Both the position numbers and the translations under genes were made by a program. From Pelomyxa schiedti (taxonomy: Eukaryota; Evosea; Pelobiontida; Pelomyxidae), in contig JAHLWZ010000797.1 in assembly GCA_020536535.1 (NCBI GenBank), forward strand, positions 1-64,000: a stretch of DNA of 64,000 nt, in the 5' to 3' direction. The notes beneath the pieces are model-generated. The model was not told the DNA's origin. It was given only the letters and a program-made list of their open reading frames with translations, and made no database searches. This document shows positions 47,896 through 58,046 of the stretch, piece after piece (the stretch's first letter is position 1; each line of letters opens with the position of its first letter).

Positions 47896-48685
47896 ATGAT
47901 GCCACAGGAGTGCTCTTATTGTCTGCGAGCTAATCCGAGTGTGAGAAAAAGGCCGGCGGACGCTGGAGCGGTGGAGATCCTGACGTGCGACGAGTGCGCA
48001 TCGGTGTTTGACAAGGCGCACCCAAACAGGATCTCGGCGTCCTCGTGCTCTCCTGTTCCGTTTGATTTCTTCTCGCCTTTGGTGCACTGTTACTACCCTG
48101 TAGAGACTGAGCTACTGGCCTCTTTTTATGAGTGCAATCCACCAATTTGCATCAGGGGCAGAAACTACAGGTTCGGCCAACTACACCCACACAAAAAGCC
48201 AGAAAAATAAAACTTAACAGTAAGCTAAACAAACTCACCTTGATGTCTAAAGGACCGTGGAGCACTGGCAGCAGTCCAAGAAATTCGAGGGCACACCCTA
48301 CGAATTGGAAATTGCGAATGCCCTGTCGCACTCAGATGCGCACATTATGGGCAACAGCAGTGGGAAAAATAAAATCCGGCCCGACTGGGAACAAGTCAAA
48401 CTCGACGTGTGTACCAACGCTTTATATCTTGTACCAAAACAAACCCTTGTCACTCACTTCCGAAACAAATAGTTACTGTATGAAGCCACGCTGGCAAAGT
48501 TTCAGCAGCACAGAGGGGCACAGCAGGCCCTCATGGCCACCAAAGGCAAGCAACTTGTGCAGGTTGACACTGATCTTTTCTGGGGAATGATGGCTGCCGA
48601 TGACCCGACAATGGCTCTGGGTGCCAACAATGCCGCTAAGGTATTGATGAGAGTCAGAGACTCCCTCGAACAACAGGGGCTGTAG
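47896..48685 (+). CDS. NADAR-domain protein (YbiA/DUF1768 family) with Cys-rich N-terminus
   Basis: ATG 47896. The first exon begins with CSYCLRAN and TCDECASVF, four cysteines that look like a zinc ribbon. YYPVETELLASFYECNPP follows, then in-phase exons give RTVEHWQQSKKFEGTPYEL, ANALSHSDAHIMG, RPDWEQVKLDV, LYEATLAKFQQHRG, DLFWGMMAADDP and LMRVRDSLEQQG, ending 48685. These match NADAR positions: the acidic residue in the vEHyfQaqKF stretch, the dWe.vK motif, and fWG.G. NADAR proteins include the riboflavin-pathway N-glycosidase YbiA/RibX and enzymes acting on ADP-ribosylated guanine or NAD-derived metabolites. The zinc-ribbon-like front suggests nucleic-acid or protein targeting. Role not determined. 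Confidence 0.83.
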
Positions 48686-48805
48686 ACCTCAGATAAAGGT
48701 TTTTGTTTTTACCTCCATCTGTTAGCCACTGATTGTAAATCTTTACTTCATAAAAAATTTTGTTTGCCTTTCTTGGGTGCGGTGTGACACTTCACGGTCG
48801 ATACA

Positions 48806-50441
48806 ATGACGGAGGGTGTAATTCAAGGTTTGATTTGGACCTCTGTTCATTGTTCACTCAAAGCAAAAACAAGGTGGTCGTTTGCACTATTACTCACATA
48901 ACGACAAAAAAAAACAAACCAAAAGGGTTGACTCTGTTTGACATGTTACGGGTTCCTGTTGTGGTTGATGATGCCACTATCGAGGATTCTCTTGTGGAGA
49001 TAAGCACTTTTGATGCGTCGAAGCTGGTGGAGTGTCCAGTGTGCATGACACCGATGGATATGGTTTCATCCCCTGTGGCAATAATGGACTGTATGCATAG
49101 GTTCTGTCAGGGTTGCATTGAAACTGCTTTGAGGCTTGGGTGTGCTCTCTAATTATATGCACTTACTCTCACCGTTTTGCTCAGAAAGAAAGAGTGCCCT
49201 GAATGTCGGACTCCTGTGTCTTCTCGAAGGAATGTGAGGTACAAACGCGAATTAAATTCTTTATCACATAGTGATCCCATATCTCACAATTCTGGGTAGA
49301 GCTGACAGAAACTTCGCCAACCTTGTTGAAGCTATAATGTCTCAGTCACCAGACAAAGCACCAGCTCCAGAGCCTGCTCCTTCTACAAGAGAAAATGAGT
49401 CAATACCCATACCAGAAGTTGGAGAAAAGCCAGATGTAGCAGACCCTGAGAAGGTACCAGCTTTACAATGTTCGATATTCTGATATCAAGGGGTGGTAAC
49501 CCAAAAACAAGAAAGATGAAGCTCCATCGGAAGAGATACAATTGCCTCCTCCGCCAAAAAAAGTTGAATCAAAACCAATTTACTCATCACTTCATTTTAC
49601 TCTCTTCATAGAAAATAAGTTCAAGTGGCAGTGTAAGTACAAGTCCAGGTGCAAGTTCAAGTATAAGTACATCTTTGAGATTCGCTCTCACTTTACACAG
49701 GTTCACAGCCTGCACCACAGGAAGAGAAAAAACGTAAAAGAGGAAGGCCACCCACGAAAGATAAATCGTCTGAAGTCCAAGAGCCTTCATCACATAAAAA
49801 GAGGAAGACAACCAAAGAAAAGAGCAAGTCAGAGAAATCGAAATCCGAGAGGAAAAGTAAATCCAAAACAAAGAAACATGAAAGCAAGCACGAGAAAGTG
49901 AAGAAAGAAAAAAAAGAAAAGAAAGAGAAGAAAGACAAGAAAGAGAAGAAGGAAAAGGAAAAGAAAGAAAAGCACAAGACTGAAAAGTGCACAACACCCT
50001 CCACTACTGCACTGTCCCCAGCAGCAAAGAGAAGAACCAGGCGAAGTTCAGCTTTCTCCTCAACAAATTCTACAACCGTACCTGTTTAGTTCCGCTCTTC
50101 CTATCTAATCTCTGTGTAGGCACCACCAACGCCAGCTCCACCCCCTATTGACATGATACATTTCATTTTGGACTCCAAGGTACCAAACTTTACCCTCCAG
50201 AGAAAATACCTAAGGGTGCCTGCCTCGGTTACTGTATCTTCCATGTAAGTAAATATGAAACAAATCATGACCCTCTCACAAATACCATACCAGGTGCAAT
50301 TACCTTTCTGATGTACTGAGTAAGCCACCCGACTCCTTCACCATTTTCGTTGGTGATCTGGAAACACCCCTTGTACCTGAACTTACTCTCAATGACCTTC
50401 TTGAAAATGTATCGACTTCCTCATTTCAATGGAAAAAATAA
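48806..50441 (+). CDS. RING1-type Polycomb E3 ligase (RING plus RAWUL)
   Basis: A short first exon MTEGVIQ (ATG 48806) joins in phase to LTLFDMLRVPVVVDD, equivalent to the LSLYELxRxP start of RING1B. The RING reads CPVCMTPMDMVSSPV, CMHRFCQGCIETALRLG and KKECPECRTPVSSRRNVR: a C3HC4 with the ALRxGxKECPxCR signature of RING1/Ring1B. A long linker is rich in Pro/Glu and then in Lys-Glu-Lys repeats (49880-49985). The C-terminal exons (50119-50441) form a RAWUL ubiquitin-like fold: IHFILDSKVPNFTLQRKYLR, then VTVSSMCNYLSDVL, then LVPELTLNDLLENV. In animals RING1 pairs with a PCGF RING to monoubiquitinate H2A. No partner is in the window. Confidence 0.85.
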
Positions 50442-50610
50442 TCCATTGCAGCACTGGAGACAACGGGACATGATGAGGCTGCAGTTCGTGGTGAATGAAT
50501 AATTTTGTTCTGTATACAAGATAAATCTGTGCAAATTCCGTTTTATTTCATACATAACATTAGCTGGTATATTTGGCAAGTTGAACTTTGCTGGAGGTGG
50601 ATATGACAGG

Positions 50611-52750
50611 TTAGAAACCTTGGGATTGGAAGTAGCTGGAGGCAGCACTGTGGGTTGCGTGTGCCGCTGATGAGGCACCAGTCTTCATGGACGATATGAC
50701 TCTTTGTTGCGTTTCTTCATTCTGTGCTTGCTCTGCAACTGTGTTGGCTACCTTTTGTTGAAAGGATTTGTTGGTGGCCACTGAGGCAACAGCTTTTCCG
50801 GCCGCTTTTTGCATTAAAGAATTGGAAGCCAACGCCTGTATGGCTCGAGTTAGAAAAAAACAGTGGTATCCAACATACTTTGACTAAAGAGTTGTCCGTG
50901 TTATTTGCCACGGCAGTGCCGAATTTGGCTTGAGTAGCTTCATCAGTAGACCATGATGCCACAGCACTCCCAGTCCGCTCTTGAACACGTGGATCGGTTA
51001 CTGTGTTGGCAATGGCACCGCCCACACTAGGGGGAGCAGTTTTAGAGGATAAAGTAAGAGAGAAGGAGATACGCTCTGCCGGCCATGGATTCCACTGTTT
51101 GCGGTTGCGCACGTGGTGTAGGAAGTGATCTACGTGGCGGACCTGAGTTCGTAGCATTTCTGTTTTCATTTTAGTCCTTAATTATTCCCCTTTTTTTTTG
51201 TGGAAATGCGATACACACGTTGGTGGCGGTGGCGGCGCTCTATGAGATGTCGTAACAGTAGTCTTTGGGGGTGGTGGTGGTGCATCTTGTTCTGGTTCTT
51301 CCTCCTCACCAAACGGGTTTGTTGATACCGTGGAGTGTGGTGGAGGTAATGGAGGTGCCTCATCAGTTTCACTTAGGAGCTGTTGTCGTGGGGGTATATG
51401 TGGTGGAAAGCTCTGATTGTGATGGGAGGGTATTGGAGGTGGTGCTTCTGATTCGTGGTATGGTAACGGAGGTGCATTTTCATCATAGTGTGGTGGCAGT
51501 GGTGGTGGTTCTTCTTGGCAGTCATCAAATGGAGTGGCACAGGAATTGTTCATTATCATAGATCGGGGGCGAGCTGGAACTGATGGAGTGGGTGCGGCAA
51601 GAGCCAAAATGGGCGTCATTCTATTGATAAAATCTTTCCAGGCCCCTACAGTCTTAAAGAGCAAGGTTAGTAAAGTGTTCCAATAACTCACAAATAGTGG
51701 GTGGTAAGCAATTTACTGCAATAAGTGCTGGTTCTATTTTATCACGGCGAGAGGCATAAAGACCAGCTATTTCATTTGTCACCATCTTGTTGAGTGTATC
51801 AGCATGAACTTGTGTGGAACCAACACGTGCTTCAAACTGACAACTTTTGTTGGAGTTCATATTACAGGTGATTTAGGCAAACCTCAGAGATTTTCACAGT
51901 ATCATGCCTTTCTCGGGCTTTCTTCAAGTTATCCCGAAAGCGATCGCAATCAAGCACAATAGTGTCACGCTCTTCAACTCTTTTCTTTAATTTTTATTTG
52001 TTTAATTATATAAAAGGTGAAATTACAAGCCTTTGTTAAGTTGAGCAGCTTTTCATATTCACCAATTTCTTTGTTAATTATGTCCAATCGTGCCTCCGAC
52101 AGAGTTAATGTTTAATAATAGTATTGCAGGTTTACTAAAATTGCACTCAAAGCCGTTTGATAAATAGTACAAAACTGCGGCAGGTTCTCCACCTGAGCAA
52201 GCGGCACCCCAAGAGTGGCATAGATATGGGCTGAAGAGTCGTTCATCAACTTCATTGCCTCATATAATTCTGTTTAAAAAGAAAGTTAAGCACCAATACT
52301 TTTCCAGCCCCCACAAGGTTTCCTCTATAACAACTTCATGAGAATAAAAACCCTACCCTTGCAAGACTGAAATTGCTTGAAAAGCCCCAAGTGCAATTGA
52401 TGAACATCCTCAAGGAGGTGTTTGAGCTTCCCGCGGTGATCTTCAAACACGGGATCTACGGTCTTTTCAGCCAACGATACCTTCTGCTTGAGCTGTGCGA
52501 CAGATTAATCAGTCGAATAAACAACGTACCGCAGACGCCGTATGTTACCGAAAACAACGTGTTCGTGATGCTGTGCATTTTTTTTCGTTGTTGTTCCATG
52601 AAACAGAGAATTGGGTGAGAAGGCAACTAAACGCATTACCGGGAAATTGATGTCATGGTTGCGTTCGTCTTCTCGCGCTTCAAGTGCAGCGCGGAAGAGC
52701 AGAACGAGCAAGCGCCGTTGCTGGCGGGACTTGTGCCGCCTTCTCGTCAT
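50611..52750 (-). CDS. BAR-domain endocytic adaptor with Pro-rich and NPF motifs
   Basis: The probable start is ATG 52750; the first exon is short and the start is uncertain. Exons to about 51650 form an amphiphysin/BIN-like helical domain: LKQKVSLAEKTVDPVFEDH, HQLHLGLFKQFQSCK, ELYEAMKLMNDSSAHIYATL, RLDIINKEIGEYEKLL, RVEERDTIVLDCDRFRDNL and FEARVGSTQVHADTL. A Pro-rich region (51560-51230) has repeated PPPLPP/APPLP SH3-ligand-like motifs and an EH-domain-binding STNPFGEEEE. The C-terminus (51010-50611) is Ala/Gln/Thr-rich helices ending SSYFQSQGF. BAR proteins sense or bend membranes during endocytosis, so a role in vesicle or macropinosome formation with SH3 partners is likely. Confidence 0.75.
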
Positions 52751-53159
52751 CTGGAGTTGAAGTGGGTGAGACTGTGAGGCGTGTTTGGTGGAAAGGAGCT
52801 GCTTGCATGGCGGTGTTGGGATAGATGCAAAAGAAGTGCCTCAACTCTCGATTCTGACCAGCCAAATATCTACACTGGGGATTTCAACGTTTCCCAGGTT
52901 GACGCCCTTCCACTACGCCAAGTTCTGTGCCATAAGTAAAAGACCACTTTTTTCTCAGTTCGAAGGAATGATCGAGCCGAGCCGTCTGCAACCGTACTTT
53001 TTTTCTTGCTCTGATTTGGACAAAGAAGAGCTTTTATTATTATTGGGTTTGGTCTCTGACCCAGGGGAGTGTTGAATCTTGTCAGTTTGGGCAAGAACCT
53101 TGTGACCATTGCTATGTCTCTGATGAGGTCGGGAAGAACATAGTTAATCACTGTGGCAT
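52751..53159. other. Intergenic stretch between BAR gene and retroelement remnant
   Basis: Contains short ORFs only. A minus-strand ORF (53172-52870) lies directly downstream of the retroelement coding remnant and may be its decayed 3' flank. It also includes the presumed BAR-gene promoter close to 52751-52850. Confidence 0.35.
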
Positions 53160-53797
53160 TCATAGAGAACACCCTGTCCTATGAGAATGAGGGGAGCTTA
53201 TGATGGTGGTTGTTTGGATTTTGGCCTGGGTTGGTAAACCCAGTGCCCCGCGGACTTCCACACGCGCTAATTCTGGCGGGAGTGTTGAGGTGTGGAAATT
53301 ATATAGCCCTACAATGGTTTTGGCTGCAGATTTGGCTGAGTCTGGGGAGTTGGGAATTATGTTGAGGGTCTTCAGTTTCAGTTCTTGCCGGAGTTCCGAA
53401 TTATGTTGGCACCTGTTAAGGATGTGTTTTACTGTCTCTGGTGAATCACATCCATGCCGGCAAGTCGGAGCGACTTTGAAATTGTTGTGGTCATGGCGTT
53501 TGTGGTGCAAAGGCTTAATTGGGCGCTTTTCTAGTATGCTCTATAAATGTCTGTCGGAGAAGATAGGTGGGATGGGAGAGGCTTATTCAGAGTTTCTATC
53601 TCCCAGATTGGGGTTGTGTCATCTTTGATGAGAGGATTATGCCGGTTGGGGTTCCGATATCCTGAAACAGCCACTGCAACATTCCACCACTGCATATCTA
53701 GCAGGGGTGTTGCCAGGCCTCCTTGTTTCTTGAGGGCCGTCAAGTGTTCCAGTGATGTGCAGTTGGATGGAGTTATTAAGTGGAAAATTTTGGTCAT
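53160..53797 (-). mobile_element. Degenerate C-terminal remnant of a non-LTR (LINE-type) retroelement
   Basis: Two overlapping minus-strand frames separated by a frameshift near 53530. The upstream part encodes LEHLTALKKQGGLATPLLDM, like the GGLGL stretch after the RT thumb in LINE proteins. The downstream part encodes KRPIKPLHHKRHDHNNFKV and CRHGCDSPETVKHILNRC, a C-x3-C-x6-7-H-x4-C knuckle typical of the C-terminal end of non-LTR elements (usual pattern ETxxHxxxxC). No RT core or endonuclease is present, so it is a 5'-truncated, inactive copy. It sits immediately after the pseudokinase stop codon. Confidence 0.6.
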
Positions 53798-56407
53798 GTA
53801 TGTAGACCAACGAAAAGTAGGAGACAGAAACCCACGAAAAGACAGAGGAACATGGTGGCATTGTGTTGAGCAGAATTTCGTGTTTGATCAAGGGCAACCT
53901 TGAGTTCTTGTATTTGATCCGTAAGATCGGTGGTTGTGGTTTTGTGGGAAGCCCGCATGTTGTTGAGCTCTTCTGTTTGTTGCATAATTGTGGTGTCACG
54001 TGAGGCAACAGTTTCCTTTAGTTGTTGGCACTGTTCACCACGTTGGGAGAGGAAAGCGTGAAGTTCTTGAATTTGTTCCGTCAGTTTGGTGATTTCTTCC
54101 ATTTGGTGCGCATTTGTGGTGTCACGTGAAACAACGGCTTCCTTTAGTTGTTGGCACTGTTCGCCCCGTTGGAAGAGGGAAGCCTGGAGTTCTTGTATTT
54201 GATTCGTCAGTTTGTTGATTTCATCCATTTTGCGTGTAATTGTAGTGTCACGTGAAGCAATTGTTGCATCACGGGAAGCAACGATTTCCTGTAGAGAACG
54301 AGTGTTGAGAAGATCTCTTTGTGCGCTTGATAAAGCTCGACCCAGAGTTAATACAGTGCCGGCAGAATATTGTTTTTCCTGTGAAGCTAGTTCCAAAGAT
54401 GCTTGACATTTTTTTAGGTTCTCTGTGCATTTATGAAGCCCCAGGTGGAGTTGACGATTTTCTAGTCGAATTCCATCAACACGTTTATTAAGTTCCTTAG
54501 GAAAATCCTTGTGCACACCAAGAACACCTGATTTTTCTTCAGTGAGTTTGTTATTGTTGAGGAAGAATACCTCTGAATGCTTTGATCTGAGGCCAGTCTA
54601 CCAAGCTATTGTCCACAGAAAAGAAAAACCTATGGATGCATATGATATGAGGAAAAAAGAAGCAAAGGGGGTTGACTGACCTGCCCAAGGAAGCCATAAC
54701 TGTCAACCAACCTGGATTCCACTCTGCATATATACGCCATGCCCTCTGAATCACATCAGCCCTTGGAGTTGAAATTACGAGACCACAGCAGTACTTTGAG
54801 GCCGCACGCTTTCCTTTCCCGAAGGCGAGGCAAAGTGGGAATGAGCCATCTACTATAGACAAGGCTTCGAGCATGTGCTTTTGTAAATGACTGAGTTTTT
54901 CTTTCAGTTTACGGTTGGACTCATTATCTGTGAACTCTGCAGGAACATAAGCTATCTCACACATGAAGTGCTCTGGTAAGAGCAGTTCAGGATCTGGGGT
55001 TGTTGCTCTTAGCAAGGCCTGGCAGTCTTGGTTATTGGGCAAAAACATGCACATATTGGCTGATTTGCAAATGGAAAGGCAATGCTCAGCCTTATCTGAA
55101 GTTTCGATTTGTCCGCAGCAATCTACTTGGTATTGCCCCACATAATCGCTCTGCAAGTCGATATTGAAGATAGATGTCAATCTTTCCCTCGTGGCAACTT
55201 CAACATACAGCGACTCTGTAAAATTATGATGGCTGGATCTCATAGTCGATTTGGAAGACGTGGTAGAAGAGGTGCTAGAGCCAGGAGATTTGTATATTTT
55301 CTGATATTCGACAGATGCGGGACAAAAATGTGCTGTTTCTACCTCGATTTGTACCGGAGAACAGTATTGTTGGTCTCCTCTGTCCTGAGAAGATCTTTGT
55401 TCTGTAGCCACAGGTGTAGGTGTTGGTGGGGAATGGGTTGTAACTGGCACCATAATTTGATACAAGTCTTCTGAAGTCTTACCTTCTACCCTTGCTACAC
55501 AGAGCTTTTTAGCTTTTTCCAACCAAAAAGGGCAACTAGACTGCTGAAGAAGTTGTAACTTCCGCATCAGATAGAAGAGCCGTTCCACTGTTGAAAATAG
55601 ATTGTCATCCAGTTGCAGTGGTGGTGTGGGACATTTCAGGTCATTGGGGTTGAGGAGTGAATGAAAGATGAAGCACAGAGACTGCAAGTCACAGGCAGGG
55701 TCCTGAAGCAGTCCCAGATGCTGGAACAGCGATGCCCAGACAGCATTTCCTCGGAAAGGTGGTTGCATGTCTAAGCCGAGAAACAGATTGATTGTGCCAG
55801 AGCTACAATTGACAGTTTCCGCGAGATCGAAGTCAATAATCTTGACAGGAGAGTTACTGTCTCCAGGAATGATTATATGCTGTGGCTTTAAGTCCAATAT
55901 GAAAATATTGGCCCTATTGAGTGCAGATACAGCCTCCACCACCCTAGACGTGCAATTCGCATCCCTAACGTGATCCGCATTGAGATAGGTGGTTCCCACA
56001 TCCTGCACCAAGATAGCCTTCATTCCCACAAAGAAATCCTGAGTTGTGCTTGCAATGCAACCCAACACTACAACTGAAGCAACGTGGCGTGACGCCTCAG
56101 GGTGAAGCAGCGCTCGCCTATAAGCAGCAACTTCCCTGTCGCTATGCTGCTTGACGAAAAACCGCACTCCAGTGTCTATAGCAACGTACGATCCCAGGTA
56201 TCTTCTCCCCTTCCAGTTGCCAGTTGTTGTTGCAACTTCGGTTGGATCAGTTGGTATGTACCGGGCCAAATTCATCACGTCCCCTGGTCCCAACCAGCAC
56301 CCTAGCGAATCTGGTGAGACAAGCATCTCATCGACGGCCAAGCAGAGGTCCACAGGTGTCGCCTGCAGCGCTGTGGCCATTTTATTTTGTTTTCTGGTAG
56401 GGGCCAT
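53794..56407 (-). CDS. Pseudokinase-like protein with coiled-coil repeats and C-terminal TM anchor
   Basis: ATG 56407 (or 56380) opens a long exon with a protein-kinase-like fold: GRRYLGSYVAIDTGVRFFVK (glycine-loop/Lys region), then NIFILDLKPQHIIIPGD (catalytic loop, HRD replaced by LDLKP) and VKIIDFDLAE (DFG replaced by DFD). An unrecognised second domain follows (about 55330-54720). Two small introns join in phase (ASLGR/FFFSVDN; IKAFR/GVLGVHKDFPKEL) to an exon of coiled coil (54516-53850) with near-repeats of IQELxxxLxQRGEQCQQLKE and SRDTT. The end is a TM segment MFLCLFVGFCLLLFVGLHT. The Lys and catalytic Asp are present but HRD and DFG are altered, so activity is uncertain. Likely a tail-anchored membrane signalling or scaffold protein. 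Confidence 0.72.
54000..54270 (-). repeat. Imperfect tandem repeat encoding coiled-coil heptads
   Basis: Three diverged units of about 100-126 bp (containing ttgttggcactgttc and gtggtgtcacgtgaa-type blocks on the plus strand) encode SRDTT..., IQEL... and RGEQCQQLKE units of the pseudokinase gene. The DNA-level similarity shows recent internal duplication. Confidence 0.65.
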
Positions 56408-56439
56408 CAGATTGCAATCTATTATTTTTGACTTTGTCA
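56408..56439. promoter_or_regulatory. Very short bidirectional promoter interval
   Basis: Only 32 bp separate the minus-strand pseudokinase ATG (56407) and the plus-strand XRCC4-like ATG (56440), and 59 bp if the second pseudokinase ATG (56380) is used. The interval is AT-rich (ctattatttttgactttg). Core promoter elements must overlap the start of one or both coding regions. Confidence 0.5.
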
Positions 56440-57885
56440 ATGGCACAGATGAACGGAGAGTGCAGAGGAGACCTCGGTATCGCCAAGTTCACACTCAACA
56501 AGCGGCGGTACTACGTGGTTACTCGGTGGAGGGAGGACTCGTTCGACCTGTGCGTTCTGGACGGGGCGCGGGCCCTGCGCGGGTCGGCGTCGCGCGAGAT
56601 GGTGACGGGGACCCTCGCCCCTGACGGCGTCACGGCCCGCGAGTACGTGCGGCTCGCCCGCGAGGCGCTGTCCACCCAGGACCTCGAGGAGCGCAAGTTC
56701 AGCTACTCGCTCAGAGCCCTCAACGTAGGAGGCGGCGGCGGCGGGAGGGGGGACAAGGAGAGGAGCGCCTCGCAGCAGCAAGCGGACGAGGGCAAGGTGG
56801 AGTTCGTGTGGAACATCAAGCTGGGAGGAGCCGAGGGGCTAGGCGGCAGCGGAGGAGGAGGCGGAGGCGGGGGCTCCGCGGGGTTCGCGCTGCGCGGGGG
56901 GCTTGTCCTGGAGCGGTCCAAGGACGACCGCGCCGAGGTGCTCCGCGTGCTGGACGCGATGCACGACGCGGCGCGGGACTCGCGGGAGGCCGAGGGCGCC
57001 GCGGCCGCGCGGGCCGCCGAGTCCAAGGCGCAGCGCGACTCGTGCGAGGCCCAGCTGCGGCTCCTTTCGGACGCCAAGTCCGCGATGGAGCGCGACATGT
57101 ACAAGATGTTCGTCGTCGTTCTCAACCAGAAGAAGCAGAAGCTGAGGGAGCTGATGTCCAGGGTCACGCAGCTGGAGGCCGAGCTCGAGTCGAGGCCTCC
57201 CCTCGGCTCTGCGCAAAGCCACGCCTCGTCGGAGCTGGAGGAGCGCGACCCGGATCCCACGCAGAAAAGAACACAGTCAGACGTGAGTGCTTCTTCTGAG
57301 CAGGCAAGGAGGTCCAGGTCTGAAGAGAGTGGTGCTAGTGCAAATAAGCGGGGAGGAGATGATGGCGAGGATGGTGGCGGTGACGATGACGACGAGGAAG
57401 AGGGGGATGGAATCCCGTCTGCCACTTTTGAGAATGTTCTGGGCCCTACTCCGTCAATTGAACTGTTTGACCACCTGGACGAACCGGTGGCCGTGAGAAA
57501 AAGGCACCACCTGGGCACCACTTCATCTACTCTATCAACAACCTCATCTGTCACTGCTAAGCCTACAGCACCCCCTTCATCAGCCGCAACCAAGGCCTCT
57601 TTTCCGATTAAATCTTCTGTCAACACAAAGTATCCACTGGCGAGCCGGCTTCGTATCATTGACGATGAGGATGTCTACCCTGTGAACACTAAAAATGCCA
57701 ATGCGAATGTGAATGCAAATGCAAATGCAAACGCAAATGAGGCCACAGCACCAAGACCCAAGAGGCCACGCACCACAACTGAAAGCAATAATGGCTCCAA
57801 GAAAACACAGCCCAAACAAACTCTAACAACGGGGAGGCCAAGCACATCAAATGATGCAGACGACCTCCTTAAACTGATGAGTTGA
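56440..57885 (+). CDS. XRCC4: XRCC4-like DNA double-strand-break repair protein
   Basis: A single open frame from ATG 56440 to 57885, 481 residues including a probable head domain FTLNKRRYYVVTRWREDSF, FDLCVLDGARALRGSASR and REYVRLAREALS, interrupted by two Gly-rich inserts. A coiled-coil stalk follows: RDSCEAQLRLLSDAKSAMER and DMYKMFVVVLNQKKQKLREL, closely matching the XRCC4 pattern (kF..vLNeKK.KIr.L) where LIG4 binds. The rest is disordered and Ser/Asp-rich, with an Asn-Ala repeat (57700-57740) and a final DDLLKLMS, resembling the conserved XRCC4 C-terminal end. XRCC4 with ligase IV seals breaks in non-homologous end joining. No intron is needed, unlike most neighbours. Confidence 0.75.
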   Translation: MAQMNGECRGDLGIAKFTLNKRRYYVVTRWREDSFDLCVLDGARALRGSASREMVTGTLAPDGVTAREYVRLAREALSTQDLEERKFSYSLRALNVGGGGGGRGDKERSASQQQADEGKVEFVWNIKLGGAEGLGGSGGGGGGGGSAGFALRGGLVLERSKDDRAEVLRVLDAMHDAARDSREAEGAAAARAAESKAQRDSCEAQLRLLSDAKSAMERDMYKMFVVVLNQKKQKLRELMSRVTQLEAELESRPPLGSAQSHASSELEERDPDPTQKRTQSDVSASSEQARRSRSEESGASANKRGGDDGEDGGGDDDDEEEGDGIPSATFENVLGPTPSIELFDHLDEPVAVRKRHHLGTTSSTLSTTSSVTAKPTAPPSSAATKASFPIKSSVNTKYPLASRLRIIDDEDVYPVNTKNANANVNANANANANEATAPRPKRPRTTTESNNGSKKTQPKQTLTTGRPSTSNDADDLLKLMS

Positions 57886-58046
57886 ACTGGGAATCCCAAA
57901 CAAAGTTCTGTGTTTGTACTATATACTGGGAAAACTTTTCGAACTCCATCAGACTTGTGCAGTAGTGCCGGAACCTTTGCTAATTACATGTCATTGGTTT
58001 TTTGACAAGAGATTAATGATAATTACCTGAAAAATACTGGCTTTTG

